Of a stretch of DNA of 34,619 nt, positions 8,638 through 16,409 are shown piece by piece. The notes under the pieces were generated by a model. It did not search any database. It worked only from the letters and a program-made list of their open reading frames with translations, and was not told the origin of the DNA. Position numbers and translations under genes: made by a program. The stretch is from the NCBI GenBank assembly GCA_003217835.1, contig QHMQ01000097.1, positions 1 to 34,619 on the forward strand. Reading direction: 5' to 3'. Source of the DNA: Verrucomicrobiota bacterium (GTDB taxonomy: Bacteria > Verrucomicrobiota > Verrucomicrobiia > Chthoniobacterales > UBA10450). Each line of letters opens with the position of its first letter. Positions within the stretch are counted from its first letter, which is position 1.

Positions 8638-9330
8638 TTAATTTTCCCGCAACCGATAACCAACGCCGCGCACACTTTCGATCACGTTGGCGGCTTTGCC
8701 GAGCTTTTTACGCAGCCGCCGCACATGGGTATCGACCGTGCGTGTGTCAATGATGCTCTCGTAGCCCCAAACATCGTTCAACAAACGGTCGCGCGCCTGG
8801 ACGCGGCCGCGTCGCTGCACAAGTGTGCGCAAGAGCTTGAATTCAAGGCTGGTGAGGTTGATCCGCTTGCCATCGACAGAAGCTTCATGACGCGCCGGAT
8901 CGATCATGATTGGACCGACCGCCAGACGTTCTTCCTCTTGTTTCGCGTCGCCTCGGCGCATTATCGCCCGGATTCGCAAAATGACTTCCCGAGGACTAAA
9001 TGGCTTTGTCACATAGTCATCGGCGCCAAATTCGAGGCCCACGATCCGGTCGATCTCCTCGGCTTTCGCGGTCAGCATCATGATTGGAATCTGGCGCGTC
9101 CCAGGATCGCTTTTTAGAATCTTACAAATCTCCAGTCCAGGCATTTTCGGCAGCATCAGATCGAGAATAATGAAAGCTGGCCTTTCGGTGCGCGCCTTAT
9201 GCAATCCAGCAGCGCCGTCGGTCGTCGACGAAATGGCGAAACCAGCTTTGCGTAAACTGAGCGTGAGAAGATCGACGACGTCCCGCTCGTCTTCGACGAT
9301 CAGAATTGTTTTGCCGGATGCCGCTTCCAT
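8638..9330 (-). CDS. phoB: Phosphate-regulon response regulator PhoB
   Basis: This is a 230-residue OmpR/PhoB-type transcription factor. The receiver domain (about 8-122) has the acidic pocket VEDE, the phosphorylation site D57 in ILDLMLP and the conserved lysine in YVTKPFS. The C-terminal winged helix (about 135-228) contains SLEFKLLRTLVQRRGRVQ and the recognition region DTRTVDTHVRRLRKKLG. It should bind Pho boxes in front of phosphate-starvation genes, including pstS. It is the first gene of the phosphate block, divergent from uvrA across 183 bp. Confidence 0.95.
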   Translation of the reverse strand: MEAASGKTILIVEDERDVVDLLTLSLRKAGFAISSTTDGAAGLHKARTERPAFIILDLMLPKMPGLEICKILKSDPGTRQIPIMMLTAKAEEIDRIVGLEFGADDYVTKPFSPREVILRIRAIMRRGDAKQEEERLAVGPIMIDPARHEASVDGKRINLTSLEFKLLRTLVQRRGRVQARDRLLNDVWGYESIIDTRTVDTHVRRLRKKLGKAANVIESVRGVGYRLREN

Positions 9331-9513
9331 TCGCAGCAGCTTTATCGCCGAAACTACTTCGATTTGCCAGCGCCAGCTTCGTTGAAGCCGGATTTCTCAT
9401 TCGGGACTTGCGAGAATTTTCGCTAACTGGGTCATCTCGTTCATGGCCGGACAATTTCGCTGGAGAAAAAGGGCGGTTGTGCTTGACTAAAAAGTTCGAC
9501 GTTTCTCGTCAGA
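9331..9513. promoter_or_regulatory. Divergent promoter region between phoB and uvrA
   Basis: These 183 bp must hold start signals for both phoB (minus) and uvrA (plus). A near-perfect 14-bp palindrome GCGAGAATTTTCGC (9410-9423, one mismatched pair) lies mid-way and could be an operator. A TTGACT at 9483-9488 could be a -35 box for uvrA, but no convincing -10 box follows. I see no SOS box of known types and no clear Pho box. Confidence 0.35.
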
Positions 9514-12447
9514 ATGCCTGCGCAAGTTATCAAAATCAGTGGTGCGCGCCAGCACAACCTAAAAAACCTCCACGTGGAGATCCCACGTGAAAAGTTGGTC
9601 GTCATTACCGGCTTGAGCGGCTCCGGAAAGTCTTCGCTCGCCTTTGACACACTTTATGCCGAGGGGCAACGGCGCTACGTCGAAAGTCTTTCCGCTTACG
9701 CGCGGCAATTTCTCGATCAAATGGAAAAGCCCAATGTCGATTTCATCGAAGGTCTCTCACCAGCGATCGCCATCGAGCAACGAAGCGCCGGAGCTAATCC
9801 GAGATCGACCATCGCGACCACGACCGAGGTTTACGATTATTTGCGCGTCCTCTTTTCAGCGATCGGTCAACCGCACGATCCGCTCACAGGGCGGCCGCTT
9901 AAGCGGCAAACGCCACAAGAAATTGTCGATCAAATTCTCGCATACGAGCCCGAGACAAAAATCATCGTGCTCGCACCGCTGATTCAAAACCAGCTGGGCG
10001 AATTCAGGGATGTGATCGAAAAAACGAAACGCGAAGGGTTCATTCGCGTTCGGATTGACGGCCAGATCGCCGAGCTCGATCGCCCGGAACCGATTCGGCT
10101 TAAAAAAAATGAGCGCCACACGATTGAGGCGGTGGTCGATCGCCTGGTCGTGCGCGATGGAATTCGCAGCCGCCTGACTGATTCGATTGAGACTGCGCTC
10201 AAATGGGGCGGAAACCGGGTGGTTGTGTTAAAACAAACGCTCAACGTCCAACGCCCAATGTCCAACGCCGAATCGAGCGAGCTTTTGGAAGAACTCCGCT
10301 ATTCGACCGATTACGGAAACGCAGAAACCGGGTTCACGCTAGGCGAGCTGACTCCGAAACATTTTTCGTTCAACAGTCATCTCGGAGCGTGTCCGGCATG
10401 TCACGGTCTTGGCACGCAATTGGCTTGCGATCCGGAGTTGATGATTTCCGATCCCGGCAAGACACTCGCCGAAGGGGCGATCACGCCATGGCGGCGCGGG
10501 ACGAAGCGAATGCAGGCATATTACCGTCACTTGCAAGGCGCGCTCGTGAAACATTTTCAGGTTGATGAAAACATGCCTTTTGCCGAATTGCCCGAGCATT
10601 TTAAGGAAGCGCTTTACTTCGGGACCGGCGATCAACCAATCGAGATGAGTTTCAGCGGTAACGGCCGTTCCAGCAAAACGACCCGCCCGTTTGAAGGACT
10701 CGTTCCCCAGATGCAGCGGCTCTATGCAGAAACTCAGAGCGAGTTCACTCGCAATCGCATCCGCGCGTTCATGACGCGCGAGCCGTGCAAAGTGTGTGGC
10801 GGCGCCAGGCTCAAGCCGGAGATTCTCGCCGTCACACTTAAAGATCGACATGCGCGCGAATTGAATATTCATCAAATCAGCGAACAAACGATCGAGGCGG
10901 CCGGGCGCTACGTCGAGAACCTCGACTTATCCGAGCAGCAACGACTGATCGTGAATGAAGTCGTGCACGAAATTCAATCGCGCCTGCAATTTCTCGTCGA
11001 AGTCGGCCTTGGATATCTCACCCTAAATCGCGAGAGCGGCACGCTTTCCGGCGGCGAAGCGCAACGCATCCGACTGGCAACGCAGATTGGGTCTGGCCTG
11101 GCCGGGGTTCTTTACGTTTTGGATGAGCCGAGCATCGGTTTGCATCAGCGCGACAATGCGCGTTTACTCGGGACTCTGCGACGCCTGCGCGATCTCGGCA
11201 ATTCCGTGATTGTGGTTGAGCACGATGAAGAAACCATCCGCGCGGCGGACCACATTCTTGATCTCGGCCCTGGCGCGGGTCCGCGGGGCGGTGAGATCGT
11301 TGCTCAAGGGAGCATCGACGACATTCTTCGCGCGAAAAATTCTTTGACTGGAGACTATCTCTCCGGACGCGTGCGCATCCCGATTCCAAAACAGCGCGTC
11401 AAGCCGCAATCAATTAACCATCAGGTATCAACCGACAACCATTGTGATGGCTGGCTCATAGTTGTAGGCGCAGCCGAGAACAACCTCAAAAAAATCGACG
11501 CTTCTTTCCCTCTCGGTTGTCTCACCTGTGTAACGGGCGTGTCTGGCAGCGGTAAGTCGACGCTGGTGGATGATATTCTACGCCGCGCTCTCTTTCGACA
11601 TTTTTACAATTCAAGAGAAAAACCCGGCACTTATCAGGCGATTCGCGGAGTCGAACAGATCGACAAAGCGATCGTGATCGATCAAAGTGCGATCGGCCGG
11701 ACGCCCCGCTCCAATCCGGTGACCTACACCGGCGCCTTCGCGCCTATCCGCGAGTTATTCAGTCAATTGCCCGCGGCGCGGGTGCGCGGTTACGATGCTG
11801 GGCGGTTTAGCTTTAATGTCAAAGGCGGCCGTTGCGAAAATTGCGAAGGCGGGGGGTTGATTAAGATCGAGATGCATTTTTTGCCGGACGTTTACGTGGA
11901 ATGCGAAGTGTGCCACGGTAAGCGCTACAATCGCGAGACGCTCGAGATCACGTACAAAGGCAAGAACATTGCCGACGTTCTCGATCTGACGGTGGATGAA
12001 GCAGCGCGCTTTTTCCGCAATGTGCCGAGCGTTTCCGAAAAGTTAAATTCTTTGCTGGATGTAGGCCTCGGTTATCTGCGACTTGGTCAAGCCGGGACCA
12101 CCCTTTCCGGAGGGGAAGCGCAACGCGTCAAACTCGCTACGGAGCTCGCGAAAAGAGCGACCGGCCGGACGGTCTACATTCTCGATGAGCCAACGACTGG
12201 GTTGCACTTCGCCGATATCGAGAAATTGCTGCAAGTATTGATGAAGCTGCGCAACGCGGGTAACACGGTGATTGTGATCGAGCAGAATCTAGAAATGATT
12301 AAATGCGCAGATTGGATTATTGATCTCGGGCCTGAAGGCGGCGAACGCGGCGGCGAGATCGTCGGGACTGGTCCGCCGGAACAAATTGTCGACCTTCCAG
12401 ATAGTCTTACAGGTAGATATCTGCGACCAATGTTGAAACTGCCATGA
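9514..12447 (+). CDS. uvrA: Excinuclease ABC subunit A
   Basis: UvrA is the damage-recognition ATPase of nucleotide excision repair. This 977-residue copy has both ABC halves: Walker A GLSGSGKSS (33-41) with LSGGEAQRIRLATQ and LDEPSIGLHQRD in the first half, and GVSGSGKST with LSGGEAQRVKLATE and LDEPTTGLHFAD in the second. Zinc-module cysteines are seen in CPACHG, CKVCGG and the CENCEGGG...CEVCHGKRYNRETL segment. Two oddities: the region usually carrying a CPxH/C motif near residue 125 reads DPLTGRPL, and a 7-base tandem repeat sits in the coding sequence around residues 243-254. The length slightly exceeds the usual 940-960, partly from a linker near residues 625-645. The stop overlaps the start of the TPR gene. 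Confidence 0.97.
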   Translation: MPAQVIKISGARQHNLKNLHVEIPREKLVVITGLSGSGKSSLAFDTLYAEGQRRYVESLSAYARQFLDQMEKPNVDFIEGLSPAIAIEQRSAGANPRSTIATTTEVYDYLRVLFSAIGQPHDPLTGRPLKRQTPQEIVDQILAYEPETKIIVLAPLIQNQLGEFRDVIEKTKREGFIRVRIDGQIAELDRPEPIRLKKNERHTIEAVVDRLVVRDGIRSRLTDSIETALKWGGNRVVVLKQTLNVQRPMSNAESSELLEELRYSTDYGNAETGFTLGELTPKHFSFNSHLGACPACHGLGTQLACDPELMISDPGKTLAEGAITPWRRGTKRMQAYYRHLQGALVKHFQVDENMPFAELPEHFKEALYFGTGDQPIEMSFSGNGRSSKTTRPFEGLVPQMQRLYAETQSEFTRNRIRAFMTREPCKVCGGARLKPEILAVTLKDRHARELNIHQISEQTIEAAGRYVENLDLSEQQRLIVNEVVHEIQSRLQFLVEVGLGYLTLNRESGTLSGGEAQRIRLATQIGSGLAGVLYVLDEPSIGLHQRDNARLLGTLRRLRDLGNSVIVVEHDEETIRAADHILDLGPGAGPRGGEIVAQGSIDDILRAKNSLTGDYLSGRVRIPIPKQRVKPQSINHQVSTDNHCDGWLIVVGAAENNLKKIDASFPLGCLTCVTGVSGSGKSTLVDDILRRALFRHFYNSREKPGTYQAIRGVEQIDKAIVIDQSAIGRTPRSNPVTYTGAFAPIRELFSQLPAARVRGYDAGRFSFNVKGGRCENCEGGGLIKIEMHFLPDVYVECEVCHGKRYNRETLEITYKGKNIADVLDLTVDEAARFFRNVPSVSEKLNSLLDVGLGYLRLGQAGTTLSGGEAQRVKLATELAKRATGRTVYILDEPTTGLHFADIEKLLQVLMKLRNAGNTVIVIEQNLEMIKCADWIIDLGPEGGERGGEIVGTGPPEQIVDLPDSLTGRYLRPMLKLP
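10240..10274 (+). repeat. Heptanucleotide tandem repeat inside uvrA
   Basis: Five consecutive 7-mers follow the pattern NYCAAYG or close variants: CTCAACG, TCCAACG, CCCAATG, TCCAACG and CCGAATC. As 35 nt of 7-base units it shifts codon phase each copy, encoding a non-repetitive stretch (TLNVQRPMSNAES) in a poorly conserved part of UvrA. It reads like a short repeat captured by the gene. Confidence 0.6.
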
Positions 12448-14945
12448 GGAAGTCCAGCGCCGACCACGAGAGGGTTAGCCAACAATGTAAGAGACCGGTG
12501 CGGAGAATCGCTTTGATCGGATTGTCGATTTGGTTTTCCCAGTCATTGCGCGCAGAAATCTCGCCGGAGTGGACGGAGGCAACGAAGCCGTTACTGGAAG
12601 GCGTACCGGAGGTGGCCGTTGTCCGTCTGGGAGCCCTCGTCGACGGCAGTCTGGCGGATAAAGAGTGGTGCGCGGTTGCCGCAAAGCTTGCCGAAGCTCA
12701 GGTGACCGCGAGACAGCCAGAGGACGCGCTGGTGTTGCTCGCGGATTCCAGGCTGCGCGATCTTTCAGCGGCAAAGTTCTGGCGCGCGCAAGCCTTTGCC
12801 AGCTTGCATCTATGGGCCGACGCACTGCCGCTCTACGAGGAACTGGCTGCGGAGCAAGGTTCATCATTTCGCGAAGCAGCCACTTTTGGAGCGGCCGAAA
12901 TGTTGCGTGCCTTGGGAAGACGGGATGAAGCGCTGGCGAAGATATTGGTTCTCCTTCGCGACAAACAGTGGGGGATCCAGGCGCAATTGCGATCGGCCGA
13001 ATTGTATATCGACAGGGCCGACGCCGCCAACGCGCGGCGCATCCTTGATGAGATTCAACCCAAGTCGGTCGCGGAGCGGAAGGAGCGACGGCTTCTGCGT
13101 GGGCGCTTGGAGCTGATTTTGCAGCGCCCCGAGAGAGCAATCGGTGCGTTTGAAGCGCTTCTAAAAAGACCGGAGGGGGCGACCCATGCCACCCTGATCG
13201 CGGCACTCTTCGGAATCGCCGACTCGCACTTGCAATTAAAAACGCCAGAAGCCGGGGACGATGTCCTTGAGCGATTTATCGATCGTCGTCCAGCGGATCC
13301 GGACCTACCCGCTCTCTTTGCAAAGCTGGACGAGCTCTATCGCGCGGAGCGCAAAGCATCACGGAGCGAACTGGAAAAATGGGTGCGCAATCCGGAACAA
13401 CCGCGACGGACATTCGCCCGATGGCATCTTGCTCTCCTTGAAGTTCGCGTCGGGCACCGAGATCGAGCTCGGCAATTGTTCAACGATCTGCGCCACAGCG
13501 AGGTAAAATCTCCTGCGCTCGCGCCGGCTCTGTTGGAGTTTGCACAACTGGAATTGGAAGATCGACATTTCGAAGAGGCGATTGCGATTTTGGATGATGC
13601 GCGCGTGCTTCATCCGGAAGCGCAATTGCTCGATCAAATCAATCTTCTCTCCGCGCAAGCGCAATATCTCGCGAAGCGCTTTGAGGTGGCAACCGCAGCC
13701 TTTGAACAAATCGGGCGTTCCACTTCACCATGGGCGAACCTTGCACTTTTCAACGCATCCACGGGATGGCTGCAACTCGGCGATCACGCCCGTTTTTTGG
13801 CCGATTATAATGCACTTGAAAAACAGGGCGGCGATGAAGAATCGCGGGCCAGTTTGCGACTGGAGGAAGGATTGATGCAAGCCGCGAAAGGGGATAAGAA
13901 AGCAACAGAATCGCTGCAACAATTTGTTCGCGATTTTCCTAAGAATCCCCGCGTCTCAGAAGCCTGGGTTGGTTTGGCCGAGCTGGCCTTCCATTCCACG
14001 CCGCCCCGTCTCGATGAAGCGCGGAAGAATCTAGCTCGCGCGGCCGATTCAAGCCCAACGACAGCGGCGGCGGAGCGGGCCGATTATCTCATGATCTGGA
14101 TTGAGGATTCAGCTGATCTCAAGGAGACGAAAGTCATCGAACTTGCGAATCGTTTTCTTCAACAACATGCCGCCTCGTCATTTGCCCCGGAGGTTCGAAT
14201 GAAATTAGCGGAGATTTATTACCGGCGCCAGGATTTCGCAAACGCACAGACGCAGTTTGAAATTCTGGCGCAGCAGAATCAAGACGGCCCACTTGGCGAG
14301 AAAGCGCTCTTTTTCGCGGCGGAATCGGCCATGTCGAGCATGGGTAAGCATGCGCTCGACCAAGCGATTGTGCTGTTTGATCAGGTAGTTCAGTTAAATG
14401 GCGACCTGAAATGGGCCGCGCGCAACGAACAAGCTGTTATCGAACGCAAGCTGGGAAAGCCGCAGGATGCACTCTTATTATACGACGAGGTCTTAAAAGG
14501 CGAGGCTGGAGCATCCGAAAAGCAAGAGGCACTTTGCGGCAAGGGCGACATCTTTTTCGAGATGGGCGGAAGCAACTCGACCAATTACCAGCGCGCGATC
14601 GAAGTCTATGACCAGTTGGCGTCCGACAAAAGTGAGCCAATTCACTGGCGCAACCAAGCGCTCTTCAAAAAGGGCCTGTGCTTGGAAAAGAAAAGCGACC
14701 GGGCTGGCGCCCTTGCGACGTTTTACAAAGTCTTGGAAGATGAGGCGCGCCCGGATCGGAGACGTGAACTGTTTTGGTATTACAAAGCGGGATTCAATGC
14801 CGCGCGGCTGTTGGAAGACGATTCAAAATGGGAATCTGCTGCTGCTATCTACCAGAAACTGGCCGCATCCAGCGGCACCCGGAGCGAAGAAGCAAAGGCG
14901 CGTCTTAACCGTCTGCGTTTGGAACATTTTCTTTGGGCGGATTGA
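12444..14945 (+). CDS. Secreted tetratricopeptide-repeat protein
   Basis: This is an 833-residue protein of mostly helical repeats. Residues about 19-38 (RRIALIGLSIWFSQSLRA) form a signal peptide with likely cleavage after LRA, so it should act in the periplasm or at the envelope. The rest shows repeated TPR-like units with alternating small and aromatic residues, for example AKFWRAQAFASLHLWADALPLYEEL, RQLFNDLRHSE, AQYLAKRFEVATAAFEQIG and AEIYYRRQDFANAQTQFEILA. TPR arrays usually scaffold protein complexes; no catalytic domain is visible. Its ATG overlaps the uvrA stop (ATGA), implying coupled translation despite no obvious functional link. The precise role is unknown. Confidence 0.88.
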   Translation: MRKSSADHERVSQQCKRPVRRIALIGLSIWFSQSLRAEISPEWTEATKPLLEGVPEVAVVRLGALVDGSLADKEWCAVAAKLAEAQVTARQPEDALVLLADSRLRDLSAAKFWRAQAFASLHLWADALPLYEELAAEQGSSFREAATFGAAEMLRALGRRDEALAKILVLLRDKQWGIQAQLRSAELYIDRADAANARRILDEIQPKSVAERKERRLLRGRLELILQRPERAIGAFEALLKRPEGATHATLIAALFGIADSHLQLKTPEAGDDVLERFIDRRPADPDLPALFAKLDELYRAERKASRSELEKWVRNPEQPRRTFARWHLALLEVRVGHRDRARQLFNDLRHSEVKSPALAPALLEFAQLELEDRHFEEAIAILDDARVLHPEAQLLDQINLLSAQAQYLAKRFEVATAAFEQIGRSTSPWANLALFNASTGWLQLGDHARFLADYNALEKQGGDEESRASLRLEEGLMQAAKGDKKATESLQQFVRDFPKNPRVSEAWVGLAELAFHSTPPRLDEARKNLARAADSSPTTAAAERADYLMIWIEDSADLKETKVIELANRFLQQHAASSFAPEVRMKLAEIYYRRQDFANAQTQFEILAQQNQDGPLGEKALFFAAESAMSSMGKHALDQAIVLFDQVVQLNGDLKWAARNEQAVIERKLGKPQDALLLYDEVLKGEAGASEKQEALCGKGDIFFEMGGSNSTNYQRAIEVYDQLASDKSEPIHWRNQALFKKGLCLEKKSDRAGALATFYKVLEDEARPDRRRELFWYYKAGFNAARLLEDDSKWESAAAIYQKLAASSGTRSEEAKARLNRLRLEHFLWAD

Positions 14946-14982
14946 GGCCGGGCGCTCGCGAGTTGACCGCAGCAGTATTCAC

Positions 14983-15006
14983 GACGGCTGGAAACGTCTT
15001 TTTTTT
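14983..15006 (+). terminator. Possible weak terminator after the TPR gene
   Basis: A short GACG/CGTC stem with an 8-nt loop runs straight into eight T residues, 38 nt after the TPR stop codon. The stem is only 4 bp, so it is a marginal intrinsic terminator. Position and the T run support it. Confidence 0.35.
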
Positions 15007-15065
15007 GTCCTAAATGCACTCCGAATAGGCTTGCACAAAATTCGGAACGGGATCACAATTCGGGC

Positions 15066-15341
15066 ATGAAAACAAAAAGCAGGTTCAGTCGCCTGTGCGG
15101 CTGGTCGGCTCGATGTGCAAGTGGCGTGTTCGCTCTCGCATTTTGCGCATCGGCATTTGCAGATCCGAACAAAAACGTAGTTGTGGCGCCAAATCAGCAG
15201 ATCGCCCAGAAAAGGGTCATCAAAATCTGCTACATGAAGACCATAGCGTCTGGCATTCCACAAGTATGCACTCGGTTCGAGGGGTTAGATCCGACCACCG
15301 AAAGCCCGATGGAAGTTATCGGGCGCATGGCGCAGAAATAA
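15066..15341 (+). CDS. Small secreted protein of unknown function
   Basis: A 91-residue protein whose N-terminus is a good signal peptide: basic KTKSRFSRLCGWSAR, hydrophobic VFALAFCASAFA, likely cleavage after AFA (about residue 32). The mature part is about 59 residues, with two cysteines (in IKICYM and PQVCTRF) that could form a disulfide. I do not recognise the family. It stands alone between the TPR gene and convergent ilvC, with a weak ribosome site. The secretion signal is the main argument that it is real. Confidence 0.55.
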   Translation: MKTKSRFSRLCGWSARCASGVFALAFCASAFADPNKNVVVAPNQQIAQKRVIKICYMKTIASGIPQVCTRFEGLDPTTESPMEVIGRMAQK

Positions 15342-15376
15342 TAATTTCGGGAAGACCGCGTTCGCCGAAAGTGGCG

Positions 15377-15396
15377 CGCTGCCAAGCGCGGCAGCG
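15377..15396. terminator. Hairpin between convergent genes, likely bidirectional terminator
   Basis: CGCTGCC and GGCAGCG form a perfect 7-bp GC-rich stem with a 6-nt loop, extendable by a G-T and a C-G pair. It lies between the small secreted protein and the ilvC stop. A TTTTT run is 11 nt beyond the stem on the plus strand. It could equally be one copy of a dispersed hairpin repeat. Confidence 0.45.
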
Positions 15397-15399
15397 TGG

Positions 15400-16407
15400 C
15401 TAATGGCTTTTTGTTTTCGTTTTCCAACTCATTAGTCCGCGAAGCCGCGCGCCTACTTTCTCGATCGGATGCTTTTCACTTTCCCGCAGCAGCTTCGCGG
15501 AACGCCGCCCGCCGGTTTTCATCTCCTGAATAAAATCGCGCGCGAATTTTCCTGAGCGGATTTCTCGCAGCGCCGCCATCATCCGCTTTTGCACTGCTTG
15601 ATCGACAATCTTCGGGCCGACCGTCAACTCACCCCATTTGGCGGTATCGGAAATTAATCTGCGCATTCCGGCAATTCCCGCTTCGTGGATGAGATCGACA
15701 ATGAACTTTAATTCGTGGAGACATTCGAAGTATGCGAGTTCGGCTGGATAGCCGGCGCGAACAAGTGTTTCAAAGCCAGCACGAATGAGTGCTGACGTGC
15801 CACCGCAGAGTACTGCTTGCTCGCCGAAAAGGTCTGTCTCCGTTTCCTCACGAAAAGTGGTCTCGAGCACGCCGGCACGCGTGCAGCCGATTCCTTTTGC
15901 CCAGGCCAGAGCTGTTTGCTTGGCGTGGCGGCTGGGATTCTGATGAATCGCGATCAGTCCGGGCGCACCACGGCCTCTCACAAATTCCCGGCGCACCATC
16001 GGTCCGAGGCCTTTGGGAGCGACCATCACAACATCGACATCCTTGCGTGGGACAATCGTGCGGTAATAAATTGCAAACCCATGCGCCAAAAGCAGGGTTT
16101 GGCCAGGACGTAAACTCGGAGCGATTTGTTCGGCATAGATTACTGGCATTTGCGTGTCCGAGAGCGCGAAAAAAATAATGTCTGCGCGCCGCGCGGCTTC
16201 TGCTGTGTCCAGTACTTCGAGACCACTCCGCCTGGCCCGCACCCGGGACTTGCTGCCAGGGTAAAGCCCGACAATGACGCTGATCTCGCTGTCCCTAAGG
16301 TTGAGTGCGTGCGCGCGGCCTTGCGCGCCGAAGCCGATCACCGCGCACGTTTTGCCCTTCAACCAGCGAAGATCCGCGTCTTTGTCGGTGTAAATGCGCG
16401 CGGCCAA
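15400..16407 (-). CDS. ilvC: Ketol-acid reductoisomerase (class I)
   Basis: IlvC converts acetolactate or acetohydroxybutyrate to the dihydroxy acid in valine, leucine and isoleucine synthesis, using NADPH and Mg2+. The 335-residue length is that of the short class I form. The Rossmann motif is GFGAQG (25-30). The metal and substrate residues fall at D192, E196, E228, E232 and S253, two positions off the standard numbering, and H109 lies in AHGF. The usual APKGPGH reads APKGLGP here, a departure at a conserved spot. The start is TTG, 2 nt after the dehydrogenase stop; AARIYTDKDADL matches the normal N-terminus, and no upstream start fits. No ilvB, ilvN or ilvD is adjacent. Confidence 0.9.
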   Translation of the reverse strand: MAARIYTDKDADLRWLKGKTCAVIGFGAQGRAHALNLRDSEISVIVGLYPGSKSRVRARRSGLEVLDTAEAARRADIIFFALSDTQMPVIYAEQIAPSLRPGQTLLLAHGFAIYYRTIVPRKDVDVVMVAPKGLGPMVRREFVRGRGAPGLIAIHQNPSRHAKQTALAWAKGIGCTRAGVLETTFREETETDLFGEQAVLCGGTSALIRAGFETLVRAGYPAELAYFECLHELKFIVDLIHEAGIAGMRRLISDTAKWGELTVGPKIVDQAVQKRMMAALREIRSGKFARDFIQEMKTGGRRSAKLLRESEKHPIEKVGARLRGLMSWKTKTKSH

Positions 16408-16409
16408 AT

